Shown: piece after piece, positions 23,176-31,707 of the stretch | How positions within the stretch are numbered: the first letter of the stretch is position 1 | How the letters are laid out: each line of letters opens with the position of its first letter | From: Streptomyces sp. NBC_00289 | Lineage (GTDB): Bacteria; Actinomycetota; Actinomycetes; Streptomycetales; Streptomycetaceae | NCBI RefSeq assembly: GCF_041435115.1 | Contig: NZ_CP108046.1 | Location: forward strand, 8,680,001-8,744,000 | Direction of reading: 5' to 3' | DNA: 64,000 bases | The notes under the pieces: generated by a model | Told to the model about the DNA's origin: nothing | Database searches by the model: none | Seen by the model: the letters and a program-made list of their open reading frames with translations, nothing else | Position numbers and translations under genes: made by a program

Positions 23176-25176
23176 CCAGTCCGCGTGGTCCGAGTCGATG
23201 CCGTCGCCGCCGTCGGTGACGACGAGCCGGACCACCCGGGCGCCGGTCACGTCCGCGGTGACCGGCTGGGCGGGCATCGCGCCCGTGAGGACACCGGTCG
23301 CGGTGGCCTTGGTGTCGTCGGCCCAGACTTCGAAGGCGACGCTTCCGGCGGCGCCCTTCTCGTCGTCGACGCCGACGTCCGCGGTCACCGTCTCGCAGGC
23401 CGCGCCGGTGTAGAACTCGACGGTGCTCTCCGCGTGGACACCGAGCCCCTCGGCGTACACCACGCCACCGAGGGTGAGGGGGCGGCCGTCGCCCGCGGCC
23501 TGCTCCCCGTTGCTGGTGTCGCGCTCGACCGGTCCCCACCCGTTGGTGGCCGACAGCCACGGAAGGTCTCCGAAGCCACTCGTGCCCGGCGGAGGCGACA
23601 GCACCACGTTCGCTGTGAGCGGCAGCACGCTGTCGACGCGGACACCGGCCGGTGACCGGTGACTCGCCGCGAGTGTGAGGTCGTACGACCCGGTCGGCGT
23701 CCCCGGCGGAGCGGTGAGCGACCATCTGGTGCGCAGCGAGCGGCCCGTCGGCAGCGAGGCGGCCGTGGTCGGCGAGGCGGCTTTGACGGTCCAGCCCTCG
23801 GGCCCGGTCAGTCTGACCCTGACCCGCTCGGCGGGCGTACGTCCCAGGTCGGTGAGCGTGCTCGTCAGCGTGGCCGGCGTGCCCGCCTCGACCAACGGGT
23901 CGGCGTCGAGGCCGAGTTCGACGGCGGGCGGATACTTGGCCCACGCGCGGTCTGCTGCGACCCGCACGAGGACCGTGCCGTGTGCCGGGACGGTCGCCGA
24001 GACGGTGCCCGCCGTGTTGGAGCTCCGGTGCTGCCAGAGGTCGCGCTGGGTGTAGGCGCGGGCCGCGGGGAGTCCGACGGCCCCGGCGGTCGTGGCGATG
24101 CGCCGGGCGCGCCCGGACTCGTTGAAGAGGGCCACCGCGCGGCTGCCGTCGGCCATTTCCTTGGCGACGACCCAGCGGCCGCCCTCGGAGGACACGACCG
24201 TGCCCTGTCTGCCCAGAGGATCCTGGTCGACGGCGATGACCTCCCTGTTGCCGAGGATGTCGTAGGTCGCGTCGGACGCCTTGCGCAGATCCGTTCCGAT
24301 GAGCAGCGGGGCGGCCATCACCGACCACAGGGAGAAGTGCGAGCGGTACTCGGTGTCCGTCATGCCGCCGTTGCCGACCTCCAGCATGTCGGGGTCGTTC
24401 CAGTGCCCGGGACCGGCGTGCGCCGCGAGCGGCAGGTTCTGCTTCAGGAGGGAGAGCATCGAGCCCCAGCTGTCGCTGATGTCACCGGTGGTGCGCCACA
24501 GGTGGCCCACGTCCGCCGCCCATTCCCAGGGTTTGTTCTCGCCCCATTCGCAGATGCTGTAGACGATGGGCCTGCCGGTGGCCTTCAGGGCGTCCCGCAT
24601 GGTGGTGTAGCGCGCCTTCGCGTCCACGCCCTGGTTGTTGCAGTTGTCGTACTTGAGGTAGTCGACACCCCAGTCGGCGAACTGCCGGGCGTCGCTGTAC
24701 TCGTGGCCGAGCGCGCCGGGGAACCCGGCGCTGTTGCAGGTCTTGCTGCCGGCGCTGGTGTAGATGCCGAGCTTGAGTCCCCGATCGTGCACGTAGTCCG
24801 CGACAGCCCTGATCCCGTTCGGGAAGCGGGCCGGGTCCGGTACGAGCCGGCCGTCCGCGTCGCGTGAGGGCAGGGCCCAGCAGTCGTCGAGGTTGACGTA
24901 CTGGTACCCGGCGGCCTTGAGGCCTTTGGTGACGAAGATGTCCGCGATCGCCTTGACCATCGACTCGTCGAAGTCCGCGCGGCAGTGCGTGGAGTTCCAG
25001 TTGTTGAAACCCATGGGGGGAGTGAGGGCGAGTCCGTCGTCCAGGGCGGGCGCCGTGGGGGCTGCGGCGGGTGGTGCCGCGACAGCCGGGGCGGCGAGCC
25101 CGGCCGTGCACAGCAGCCCCGCGGTGAGCGCTCCGGCGACTCTTCGGAGAGAGGTGCGGGTGGGAAGGTGACGCAT
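23152..25176 (-). CDS. Secreted GH27 alpha-galactosidase with NEW1-like and NPCBM domains
   Basis: A 674-residue secreted enzyme. A Sec-type signal peptide (RRVAGALTAGLLCTAGLAAPAVAA, ending near residue 35) leads into a GH27 catalytic barrel: TPPMGFNNWN, NLDDCW, DWGVDYLKYDNC (nucleophile Asp) and HWNDPDML (acid/base region). A beta-sandwich follows, then an NEW1-type domain (about 410-510) and a C-terminal NPCBM domain with VYAEGLGVHAES. It should release terminal alpha-linked galactose (or a related sugar) from plant polymers outside the cell. ATG 25176 follows GGAGGAA by seven bases; a start 14 codons earlier is less likely. Its 3' end is echoed in downstream repeats. Confidence 0.9.
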   Translation of the reverse strand: MRHLPTRTSLRRVAGALTAGLLCTAGLAAPAVAAPPAAAPTAPALDDGLALTPPMGFNNWNSTHCRADFDESMVKAIADIFVTKGLKAAGYQYVNLDDCWALPSRDADGRLVPDPARFPNGIRAVADYVHDRGLKLGIYTSAGSKTCNSAGFPGALGHEYSDARQFADWGVDYLKYDNCNNQGVDAKARYTTMRDALKATGRPIVYSICEWGENKPWEWAADVGHLWRTTGDISDSWGSMLSLLKQNLPLAAHAGPGHWNDPDMLEVGNGGMTDTEYRSHFSLWSVMAAPLLIGTDLRKASDATYDILGNREVIAVDQDPLGRQGTVVSSEGGRWVVAKEMADGSRAVALFNESGRARRIATTAGAVGLPAARAYTQRDLWQHRSSNTAGTVSATVPAHGTVLVRVAADRAWAKYPPAVELGLDADPLVEAGTPATLTSTLTDLGRTPAERVRVRLTGPEGWTVKAASPTTAASLPTGRSLRTRWSLTAPPGTPTGSYDLTLAASHRSPAGVRVDSVLPLTANVVLSPPPGTSGFGDLPWLSATNGWGPVERDTSNGEQAAGDGRPLTLGGVVYAEGLGVHAESTVEFYTGAACETVTADVGVDDEKGAAGSVAFEVWADDTKATATGVLTGAMPAQPVTADVTGARVVRLVVTDGGDGIDSDHADWANARLSC

Positions 25177-25413
25177 CGTTACGTTCCTCCATCCTCGCGA
25201 CAGATGGGATGTCTGCATGCTCGCGCCAATCGTGCGCGCTTACGGTAGGCCGTGTTGGTCTCTGGTGGAAGAGGAGCGGTAGCGGTTGTTCCGTCTCCTG
25301 TGGGAGTCCTTGTTCGTGGGCGCAAAGAGGACAGGGAAGGTGATCTGCGTGTTTGTTTGTGTGCGGTGCCGACCTGGGTGGTGCGCGGTGCGGAACACGG
25401 CTGAAGCACCTTT

Positions 25414-25443
25414 TTGAACACGTTCAACTTTTTGCGATAGGCT
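25414..25443 (+). promoter_or_regulatory. Promoter overlapping a palindrome ahead of the TIGR01777 gene
   Basis: TTGAAC (25414-25419) and TAGGCT (25438-25443) with an 18-base spacer. The -35 is the left arm of the palindrome TTGAAC-AC-GTTCAA (25414-25427), so a bound regulator would block it. The rest of the 290-base gap (25177-25466) shows no gene. Confidence 0.5.
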
Positions 25444-25466
25444 TCCCTGGACGAAGGGGGAGCCAG

Positions 25467-26447
25467 ATGAAGTACGTGATTCCCGGCGGGACGGGACAGG
25501 TGGGCACGATCCTGAAGCGCGCGCTGACAGCCGCGGGTCACGAGGTGGTGGTGCTGACCAGACGGCCGGTGCGCGAGGGGGAGGTCCACTGGGACGGCGA
25601 GAGCCTGGGTCGCTGGGCCCGGGAGATCGACGGCAGCGACATCGTGGTCAACCTGGCCGGACGCAGCGTCAGTTGTCGCTACGGTCCGGCGAACCTGCGC
25701 GCCATGATGGACTCGCGGGTGAACTCCGCCCGGGTCGTGGGCGAGGCGATCGCCGCCGCCGCGCACCCTCCGCGCGTCTGGTTCCAGATGAGCACCGCCA
25801 CCGTCTACGCCCACCGCTTCGACGCCGCCAACGACGAGGCGACCGGGGTGATCGGCGGCGGCGAGGCCGGCGTCCCGGACTACTGGGGCTACAGCGTCGA
25901 GATCGCCAAGGCCTGGGAGCGGGCCCAGGAGCGGGCCGACACCCCGCACACCCGCAAGGTCGCCCTGCGTTCGGCCATGGTGATGAGCCCCGACCGCGGT
26001 GGCGTCTTCGACGTCCTGTCACGGCTGGCGCGGCTCGGCCTGGGCGGCCCGGTCGCGGGCGGCGCGCAGTACGTGTCCTGGATCCACGCAGACGATCTCG
26101 TCCGCGCGGTCGAGTTCCTGACCGACCGCGACGATCTCGCCGGACCGGTCAATCTCGCCGCCCCCGCGCCCCTGCCCCAGCGCGCGTTCATGCGGGCCCT
26201 GCGCACCGCGTGGGGTGTCCCGGTGGGCCTGCCCGCCACGAAGTGGATGGCCGAGATCGGCGCCTTCGTGCTGCGCTCGGACACCGAGCTCCTGCTCAAG
26301 AGCCGCCGTGTCGTACCCGGCCGCCTGCTTGACGCGAACTTCGCCTTCGGTCACGCGCGGTGGCCGGAGGCTGCTGCCGACCTCGTGGGGCGGGTGCGGG
26401 GCTCCGTCGGCGGCCCGGGCGTGACCACCGCGCCGTTTCCCAGTTGA
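25467..26447 (+). CDS. TIGR01777 family NAD-dependent epimerase/oxidoreductase
   Basis: A 326-residue extended-SDR protein. KYVIPGGTGQVGTIL is the N-terminal Rossmann motif, and VVNLAGRSVSCRYGPANLRAMMDSRV is the TIGR01777 signature, as are the late WIHADDLVRAVEFL and the C-terminal ANFAFGHARWPEAAADL. Relatives include YfcH and plant SulA-like proteins with an unknown substrate. ATG 25467 follows a GGGGGAG ribosome-binding site. The small secreted-protein gene begins 7 bases after its stop. Confidence 0.88.
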   Translation: MKYVIPGGTGQVGTILKRALTAAGHEVVVLTRRPVREGEVHWDGESLGRWAREIDGSDIVVNLAGRSVSCRYGPANLRAMMDSRVNSARVVGEAIAAAAHPPRVWFQMSTATVYAHRFDAANDEATGVIGGGEAGVPDYWGYSVEIAKAWERAQERADTPHTRKVALRSAMVMSPDRGGVFDVLSRLARLGLGGPVAGGAQYVSWIHADDLVRAVEFLTDRDDLAGPVNLAAPAPLPQRAFMRALRTAWGVPVGLPATKWMAEIGAFVLRSDTELLLKSRRVVPGRLLDANFAFGHARWPEAAADLVGRVRGSVGGPGVTTAPFPS

Positions 26448-26454
26448 ACCGGCC

Positions 26455-26646
26455 ATGAAGAAGCGCAGCATGCTCGCCATCGCCTCCCTCGCCACCGGCT
26501 TCGTCGTCGCGGCGCTCACCCCGTCCCACGCCGTGGGGGACGACCTGGGTGACCTCGACGTGGGCGACACCATCAGCACCCCCGACCACACCGCCGCCGG
26601 CGACAGCCTGGCCGTCGACGAGAACGCCCTCGGCCGGAACGGCTGA
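26455..26646 (+). CDS. Small secreted hypothetical protein (63 aa)
   Basis: A 63-residue protein with a textbook Sec signal: KKRS, a hydrophobic core (about 7-21) and an SHA-V cleavage site. The mature part is about 36 residues, acidic and Asp/Gly/Thr-rich with no cysteine. It starts 7 bases after the epimerase stop, so it is probably co-transcribed. Start ATG 26455 overlaps a weak ribosome-binding site in the epimerase 3' end (TTGAACCGGCC), and coding bias is good. Function unknown; it may be a by-product of slack annotation, but the signal peptide argues for reality. Confidence 0.6.
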   Translation: MKKRSMLAIASLATGFVVAALTPSHAVGDDLGDLDVGDTISTPDHTAAGDSLAVDENALGRNG

Positions 26647-26785
26647 CGGACGCGGCGGCAGGACCGTGGCGCCGGTACCCCCGGAAGGGGGGTCGGCGCC
26701 ACAGTTGTGCGCCCTCAACTGGGGCTGGTTTCCGTGGCAGGGTGGAGCGGGCAAGCCACAGGGGGCCAACAGAAGAGGGGGAACC

Positions 26786-27826
26786 GTGATCGTCTGGATC
26801 AACGGTGCGTTCGGTGCGGGGAAGACGACCACCGCACGGGAACTGATCGACCTGATCCCGAACAGCACGCTCTTCGACCCCGAGGTCATCGGCGCGGCGC
26901 TCACGCACATGCTGCCGCCCAAACGCCTCACCGAGGTCGGTGACTTCCAGGACCTGCCGATCTGGCGGCGTCTCGTGATCGACACGGCGGCCGCGCTGCT
27001 CGCCGAGCTAGGGGGAACCCTGGTGGTTCCCATGACCCTGCTGCGCCAGGAGTACCGCGACGAGATCTTCGGCGGCCTGGCCGCGCGCCGGATCACGGTC
27101 CGCCATGTGCTCCTCGCCCCGGCGGAAACGATCCTGCGGGAGCGAATAGCCGACCGGGAGATCCCGCCGGACCTGCCCGACGGCGAGATACGCGTCCGGC
27201 AGTGGTCGTACGACCACATCGAGCCCTACCGCGCCGCCCTGGCCACCTGGCTCACCGCCGACGCCCATCTCGTCGACAACGGCGCGCTGACCCCGTACGA
27301 GACCGCTGCCCGGGTCGCCGAGGCCGTCAGCGCCGGTGCCGTGCCCGTCTGCGACATCGTGCAGACCCCGGAACCCACCGCGGAGACACTCGCCGCCGGA
27401 GTGCTCCTGTTCGACGAGCAGGACCGGGTGCTGCTCGTCGACCCCACTTACAAGGCCGGCTGGGAGTTCCCCGGTGGCGTCGTCGAACCCGGCGAGGCCC
27501 CCGCCCGCGCCGGCATGCGCGAGGTCGCCGAGGAGACCGGCATCCGGCTGGCCGACGTACCCCGGCTGCTCGTCGTCGACTGGGAGGCCCCCGCACCTCC
27601 CGGCTTCGGCGGCCTGAGACTCCTCTTCGACGGCGGCCGGCTCGACGCCGCCACGGCCGGCCGACTCCTGCTGCCCGGACCGGAACTGCGCGGCTGGCGC
27701 TTCGTCGGTGAGCAGGAGGCCGCGGAGCTGCTGCCGCCCGTCCGCTACGAACGGCTGCGCTGGGCACTGCGGGCGCGGGAGCGCGGCGCGGCGCTGTACC
27801 TGGAGGCGGGAGTCCCGGTCGGCTGA
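26786..27826 (+). CDS. P-loop kinase-NUDIX hydrolase fusion
   Basis: A 346-residue two-domain protein. Residues 1-180 form an AAA/kinase-like P-loop domain: INGAFGAGKTTTAREL is the Walker A, with a later LVVPMTLLRQEYRDEI strand and a REIPPDL lid-like region. Residues 195-345 form a NUDIX domain with the box GGVVEPGEAPARAGMREVAEETGI (complete REVxEExGI). The fusion suggests a nucleotide or nucleoside-diphosphate metabolite is both phosphorylated and hydrolysed, or that one domain governs the other; no substrate is evident. GTG 26786 follows GAGGGGGAA. Longer upstream frames lie in the previous intergenic region. Confidence 0.85.
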   Translation: MIVWINGAFGAGKTTTARELIDLIPNSTLFDPEVIGAALTHMLPPKRLTEVGDFQDLPIWRRLVIDTAAALLAELGGTLVVPMTLLRQEYRDEIFGGLAARRITVRHVLLAPAETILRERIADREIPPDLPDGEIRVRQWSYDHIEPYRAALATWLTADAHLVDNGALTPYETAARVAEAVSAGAVPVCDIVQTPEPTAETLAAGVLLFDEQDRVLLVDPTYKAGWEFPGGVVEPGEAPARAGMREVAEETGIRLADVPRLLVVDWEAPAPPGFGGLRLLFDGGRLDAATAGRLLLPGPELRGWRFVGEQEAAELLPPVRYERLRWALRARERGAALYLEAGVPVG

Positions 27827-27855
27827 CGCCGCTCACCAGGTGTGCCCGGCCGGGC

Positions 27856-27963
27856 GAGCCGCTGCCGCAGTGTCTCGACGCCGGCCCGGCCCGCGCCGCT
27901 GACCGCCTGATAGGAAGAGACGACCAGTTCACGCAGCCCGAACTCGGCGTGCGGCGCGCCGAG
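27856..27963 (-). pseudogene. Relic of an aspartate-semialdehyde dehydrogenase gene
   Basis: On the minus strand about 36 codons read LGAPHAEFGLRELVVSSYQ, continuing AVSGAGRAGVETLRQRL. This matches, from memory, the region of Streptomyces aspartate-semialdehyde dehydrogenase just after the catalytic-Cys strand (LGALHAEFGLRELVVSSYQ with AVSGAGRAGV). Neither the Rossmann N terminus, the catalytic NPNCTT motif nor the C-terminal domain is present nearby, and the flanks are not alignable. It abuts the end of the kinase-NUDIX gene. I read it as a gene remnant left by deletion or rearrangement. Confidence 0.6.
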
Positions 27964-28295
27964 GCCTGCCCGGCATCGGTCCCCACGCGTGTGGGGCCGG
28001 CGGCGCGTTCGTGCTCCTTCACGGAAGCGGCCCGGCCCCGCAGGGGAGCGAGGGCTGCGAGGAGCTCGGCGGCACCGTGACGGTCGAGAGCGTCGAGTGG
28101 CAGAGGGGCAGGACGGGCTGCGCGTGCGGTCCAGCTCCACAAGGGAGCGAGGGCTACGAGGGCGCGGACGGCACGGTCACCCCGGTCATGGACGGAGACC
28201 TGGCCCCTCTGCCTCTCCGTCGGCGACGGCGACGGCGACGGCGTTCGAGATCGTGACGTCGCGCAACACCAGAACGGGCTGCGCACGGCCGAAAA
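27964..28295. other. Intergenic stretch with an imperfect direct repeat, no supported gene
   Basis: Two related blocks of about 57 bases (centred near 28055 and 28160) share GGAGCGAGGGCT and a GGCACGGTCA/GGCACCGTGA end. In one forward frame both would read GPAPQGSEG...GTVT. I found no ribosome-binding site, and the frame ends in poly-Arg codons from CGGCGA repeats (28220-28245), so I do not call a gene. Confidence 0.45.
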
Positions 28296-28321
28296 GGGCC
28301 CTCGTCGGGTGACGAGGGCCC
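28296..28321. terminator. Strong hairpin terminator
   Basis: GGGCCCTCGTC (28296-28306) and GACGAGGGCCC (28311-28321) form a perfect 11-bp stem with a GGGT loop. A second overlapping stem can form with GTGAGGGGCCC at about 28342-28352. It lies 65 bases beyond the end of the minus-strand dipeptidase gene and probably ends its transcript. Confidence 0.7.
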
Positions 28322-28386
28322 TCGCCCGTCCCCCAGTGCGGGTTCGGGTGAGGGGCCCTTCGCCGTCGGGGGTGCGAGTGCCGGGC

Positions 28387-29742
28387 TCAGCCGGTCGCGT
28401 AGTTGCTCAGGAACAGCGCCTCGGCGACCGACAGCCGCTCCAGTTCCTCCGGGGACACGCTCTCGTCGACCGCGTGGATCTGGGCCTCCGGCTCACTGAG
28501 GCCGATGAGCAGGATCTCCGCGCGCGGGTAGAGCGCGGCGAGGGTGTTGCACAGCGGGATGGACCCGCCCTGGCCGGCGTACTGCATCTCCCGGCCCGGG
28601 TACGCCACCGCCATCGCCTCCGCCATCGCGGCGTACGCCGGGCTGGTGGTGTCGGCGCTGAACGCCTGCCCCTGGCCGATCTGTTCGGTCCGCACCCGGG
28701 CGCCCCACGGAGTGTGCGCCTCCAGGTGGGCCTGGAGCAGCTTGGTGGCCTCGACCGCGTCCACACCCGGCGGCACCCGCAGGCTGACCAGCGCGCGGGC
28801 GCCGGCCTGTACGGACGGCGTGGCGCCGACGACCGGCGGGCAGTCGATGCCCAGGACGGTGACCGCGGGACGCGCCCAGATGCGGTCGGCGACCGTACCC
28901 GAGCCGATCAGTTCGACGCCGTCCAGCACCTTGGCGTCCTCGCGGAACTGCTCCTCCTCGTACTGCAGCCCCTCCCACCGGGTCGCGGGGGTGAGGCCGT
29001 CCACGGTCGTCGAACCGTCCTCGGCGCGCAGCGAGTCCAGTACGCGGATCAGCGCGCCGAGGGCGTCGGGCGCGGCGCCGCCGAACTGGCCCGAGTGCAG
29101 GTTCCCCTCGAGCGTGTCGACCTGCACGCGGACGAGGGTCATCCCGCGCAGCGTGGCGGTGACCGTGGGCAGCCCGACGCGGAAGTTGCCCGCGTCGCCG
29201 ATGACGACGGTGTCGGCCTCGAGGAGGTCGGGGTGCTCCTCGGCGTACCGCTCCAGTCCGCCCGTGCCCTGCTCCTCCGAGCCCTCGACGATCACCTTCA
29301 CGTGGACCGGCACCCCGCCGTTGGCCCTGAGGGCGCGCAGGGCCAGCAGGTGCATGATCACGCCGCCCTTGCAGTCGGCGGCCCCGCGCCCGTACCAGCG
29401 GCCGTCGCGCTCGGTCAGCTCGAACGGCGGGGAGGCCCAGGCGGCCTCGTCCAGGGGCGGCTGCACGTCGTAGTGCGCGTAGAGCAGGACGGTCTTCGCG
29501 CCCTGCGGTCCGGGCAGATGGCCGTACACGGACTGCGTGCCGTCAGGCGTGTCGAGGAGGGCGACATCCTGGAACCCCTCGGCGGTCAGCGCGTCGGCGA
29601 CCCACCGCGCGGCCCCCTCGCTCTCGCTTCTGGGGAACTGGTCGAAGTCCGCCACCGACCTGAACGCCACGAGCTCGGCGAGTTCCGCCCTCGCTCCGGG
29701 CATCAGTGAGGCGACGGTCTCGGCGACCGGATGCGACGACAT
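28387..29742 (-). CDS. M20 family metallo-dipeptidase
   Basis: A 451-residue cytoplasmic dinuclear zinc peptidase of the M20/M25/M40 family. The first metal motif is LLYAHYDVQPP (His and catalytic Asp), then GRGAADCKGG (bridging Asp), VIVEGSEEQGTGG (catalytic Glu-Glu), VVIGDAGN (metal Asp) and a C-terminal QIHAVDESV (metal His). The family cleaves dipeptides or removes acyl groups from amino acids. ATG 29742 is preceded by AAGGAG. The length is that of Streptomyces M20 dipeptidases. Substrate unknown; it stands alone on its strand, ending near a strong terminator. Confidence 0.92.
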   Translation of the reverse strand: MSSHPVAETVASLMPGARAELAELVAFRSVADFDQFPRSESEGAARWVADALTAEGFQDVALLDTPDGTQSVYGHLPGPQGAKTVLLYAHYDVQPPLDEAAWASPPFELTERDGRWYGRGAADCKGGVIMHLLALRALRANGGVPVHVKVIVEGSEEQGTGGLERYAEEHPDLLEADTVVIGDAGNFRVGLPTVTATLRGMTLVRVQVDTLEGNLHSGQFGGAAPDALGALIRVLDSLRAEDGSTTVDGLTPATRWEGLQYEEEQFREDAKVLDGVELIGSGTVADRIWARPAVTVLGIDCPPVVGATPSVQAGARALVSLRVPPGVDAVEATKLLQAHLEAHTPWGARVRTEQIGQGQAFSADTTSPAYAAMAEAMAVAYPGREMQYAGQGGSIPLCNTLAALYPRAEILLIGLSEPEAQIHAVDESVSPEELERLSVAEALFLSNYATG

Positions 29743-29875
29743 GGGCACGCTCCTTGTGGGTGCGACGTTGTACTGGTGAGTGCTGCAGATCCTCCCACAG
29801 CGGTCTGCGGCGACACCCGCCGTAGGATGCGGGAGACAGGTGCGGCAGCGGCTTGATCGGGAGCAGTAGACCATC

Positions 29876-31123
29876 GTGAGCAGCGAGAACTCTTCGGCGG
29901 ACGACTCTTCGGCGGACGACGTCCAGCAGGTGTGGGATGTCGTCGTGGTGGGCGCGGGACCCGCGGGCGCCTCCGCCGCCTATGCGGCGGCGGTCGCGGG
30001 GCGGCGCGTACTGCTGCTCGAGAAAGCGGAGTTGCCCCGGTACAAGACGTGTGGAGGCGGCATCATCGGGCCGTCGCGCGACTGTCTGCCGCCCGGCTTC
30101 GAGCTGCCGCTGCGGGACCGGGTGCATGCGGTGACGTTCTCCAACAACGGCCGCTTCACCCGCACGCGCCGTTCCCGGCAGATGCTGTTCGGGCTGATCA
30201 ACCGTCCCGAGTTCGACCAGCAGCTGGTCGAACACGCGCAGAAGGCGGGCGCCGAACTGCGCACGGGCGTCACCGTGTCGCGGGTCGAGCAGCACGGCTC
30301 GGCGGTCCCGGACCGGCGCTCGGTGGCCGTCGTGCTGCAGGGCGGCGAGACGCTGCTCGCACGGGCGGTCGTGGGCGCCGACGGCAGTGCCAGCCGGATA
30401 GGAGCACATGTCGGGGTGAAGCTCGACCAGGTGGATCTCGGGCTGGAAGCGGAGATCCCGGTGCCGGAGACGGTCGCCGAGGACTGGCAGGGCCGGGTGC
30501 TCATCGACTGGGGCCCGATGCCCGGCAGTTACGGCTGGGTCTTCCCCAAGGGCGACACGCTGACGGTCGGTGTGATCTCGGCACGCGGTGAGGGCGCCGC
30601 GACCAAGCGGTATCTGGAGGACTTCGTCGCCCGGCTCGGGCTCGCCGGCTTCGAGCCCAGCATCTCCTCCGGTCACCTGACCCGCTGCCGTGCCGACGAC
30701 TCGCCGCTGTCGCGCGGCCGGGTGCTGGTGTGCGGGGACGCGGCGGGACTCCTGGAGCCGTGGACCCGGGAGGGAATCTCGTTCGCGCTGCGCTCGGGGC
30801 GGCTCGCGGGGGAGTGGGCGGTGCGGATCGCCGAGGCCCACGACGCGGTGGACGCCCGGCGCCAGGCCCTCAACTACGCCTTCGCCATCAAGGCGGGGCT
30901 CGGCGTGGAGATGAGCGTCGGCAAGACCATGCTGGCGGCGTTCGAACGCCGTCCCGGTCTGTTCCACGCGGCACTCACCGGCTTCCGCCCGGCCTGGAAC
31001 GCGTTCAGGGACATCACGCGGGGCTCGACGACGCTCGGCGAGCTCGTCCGCACCCATCCGATGGCGCAGCGCGCGCTGATGGCGCTCGACCGGCGTTCGG
31101 GCGGCAGCGGGGTCAGTTCCTGA
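29876..31123 (+). CDS. Geranylgeranyl reductase family FAD-dependent oxidoreductase
   Basis: A 415-residue flavoprotein. An acidic Ser/Asp-rich N terminus precedes the Rossmann motif DVVVVGAGPAGASAAYAAAVAGRRVLLLEK (dinucleotide GxGxxG). KTCGGGI is the family YxxxCGGG-like motif, VGADGSASR the GD-type second FAD motif, and CGDAAGLLEPWTREGISFAL the third. Such enzymes reduce the double bonds of prenyl chains (quinone or lipid side chains) or act on related polyketides. GTG 29876 is the best start, with GGGAG about 12 bases upstream. Its last 11 bases overlap the convergent DDN-like gene. Confidence 0.88.
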   Translation: MSSENSSADDSSADDVQQVWDVVVVGAGPAGASAAYAAAVAGRRVLLLEKAELPRYKTCGGGIIGPSRDCLPPGFELPLRDRVHAVTFSNNGRFTRTRRSRQMLFGLINRPEFDQQLVEHAQKAGAELRTGVTVSRVEQHGSAVPDRRSVAVVLQGGETLLARAVVGADGSASRIGAHVGVKLDQVDLGLEAEIPVPETVAEDWQGRVLIDWGPMPGSYGWVFPKGDTLTVGVISARGEGAATKRYLEDFVARLGLAGFEPSISSGHLTRCRADDSPLSRGRVLVCGDAAGLLEPWTREGISFALRSGRLAGEWAVRIAEAHDAVDARRQALNYAFAIKAGLGVEMSVGKTMLAAFERRPGLFHAALTGFRPAWNAFRDITRGSTTLGELVRTHPMAQRALMALDRRSGGSGVSS

Positions 31124-31562
31124 CCGTGACCCGGTACACGGGGTGGTCGGGGGCGATGCGCCGCAGGTCGGCGTCGGTGGAGTCGGGGCCGACCCCGTTG
31201 AAGAAGACGCCGACCTCGGCCTTCCAGCGCTTGAGATAGGCGCGCAGGAGCGGGACCTTGTCGTCGTCGCCGATCTCGGTCGCCGTGAACACGTCGACGT
31301 TCTTGCCGAGGCGCAGCTCCCCGCCGCCCGCCGCCCGCATGTTGTGCGTCCACTGGACGTGGCCGCGGGGGGCGACGAGGTACTGCTGTCCGTCGACGGT
31401 CAGCAGGTTCACGGGGGTGGTGCGCCACTCCCCGCTCCTGCGGCCGCGCACCGCCAGAATCCTGGAGCCCCACACGCTGACGCCGCGGCGCGTCATCCAG
31501 CTCACGGCACGGTTGAGGACGTTGACGGTGAACCAGCCGGGCTTCTGCACGTGCGTGGACAT
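31113..31562 (-). CDS. Nitroreductase/quinone reductase (DDN-like, F420-type) family protein
   Basis: A 149-residue split-barrel protein of the deazaflavin-dependent nitroreductase family. The signatures are VLAVRGRRSGEWRTTPVNLL-like ILAVRGRRSGEWRTTPVNLL (F420 phosphate-binding region), LVAPRGHVQWTHNMRAAG and the C-terminal HPVYRV. The family uses reduced F420 for quinone or nitro reduction. The ATG at 31562 has GGGGGC upstream. It is divergent from a TetR gene with two matching operators between them, so TetR very probably represses it. Its end overlaps the convergent flavoprotein gene by 11 bases. Confidence 0.86.
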   Translation of the reverse strand: MSTHVQKPGWFTVNVLNRAVSWMTRRGVSVWGSRILAVRGRRSGEWRTTPVNLLTVDGQQYLVAPRGHVQWTHNMRAAGGGELRLGKNVDVFTATEIGDDDKVPLLRAYLKRWKAEVGVFFNGVGPDSTDADLRRIAPDHPVYRVTVRN

Positions 31563-31580
31563 GGTGCCCCCAGATCGTCG

Positions 31581-31648
31581 GAGAGCGGTGCTCTCGCCTG
31601 AGTTCGAGTGTGGACGAGTTCGGCGAACGAAGCAAGAGCACTGCTCTC
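31581..31648. promoter_or_regulatory. Pair of TetR-type operators
   Basis: GAGAGC-GGT-GCTCTC (31581-31595) and AAGAGC-ACT-GCTCTC (31634-31648) share AGAGCnnTGCTCT. Their centres are 53 bases apart, about five helical turns. A further half site GCTCTCG lies at 31662-31668. Both palindromes sit in the 145-base divergent gap and suit a dimeric TetR that regulates itself and the DDN-like gene. Confidence 0.7.
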
Positions 31649-31707
31649 TTTTCTGATTGATGCTCTCGTTTGTGTGCACCGCTCCAGGAGCGTGGAAGAC
31701 TCCTCCC

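Noticed and set aside
25414..25427. TTGAACACGTTCAA as a possible LexA (SOS) box
   Set aside because: LexA boxes of actinobacteria have four bases between GAAC and GTTC; here there are only two. Recorded as a promoter palindrome.
28220..28245. CGGCGA-type repeat as a coding poly-Arg tract
   Set aside because: No ribosome-binding site or family similarity; simple slippage repeat.
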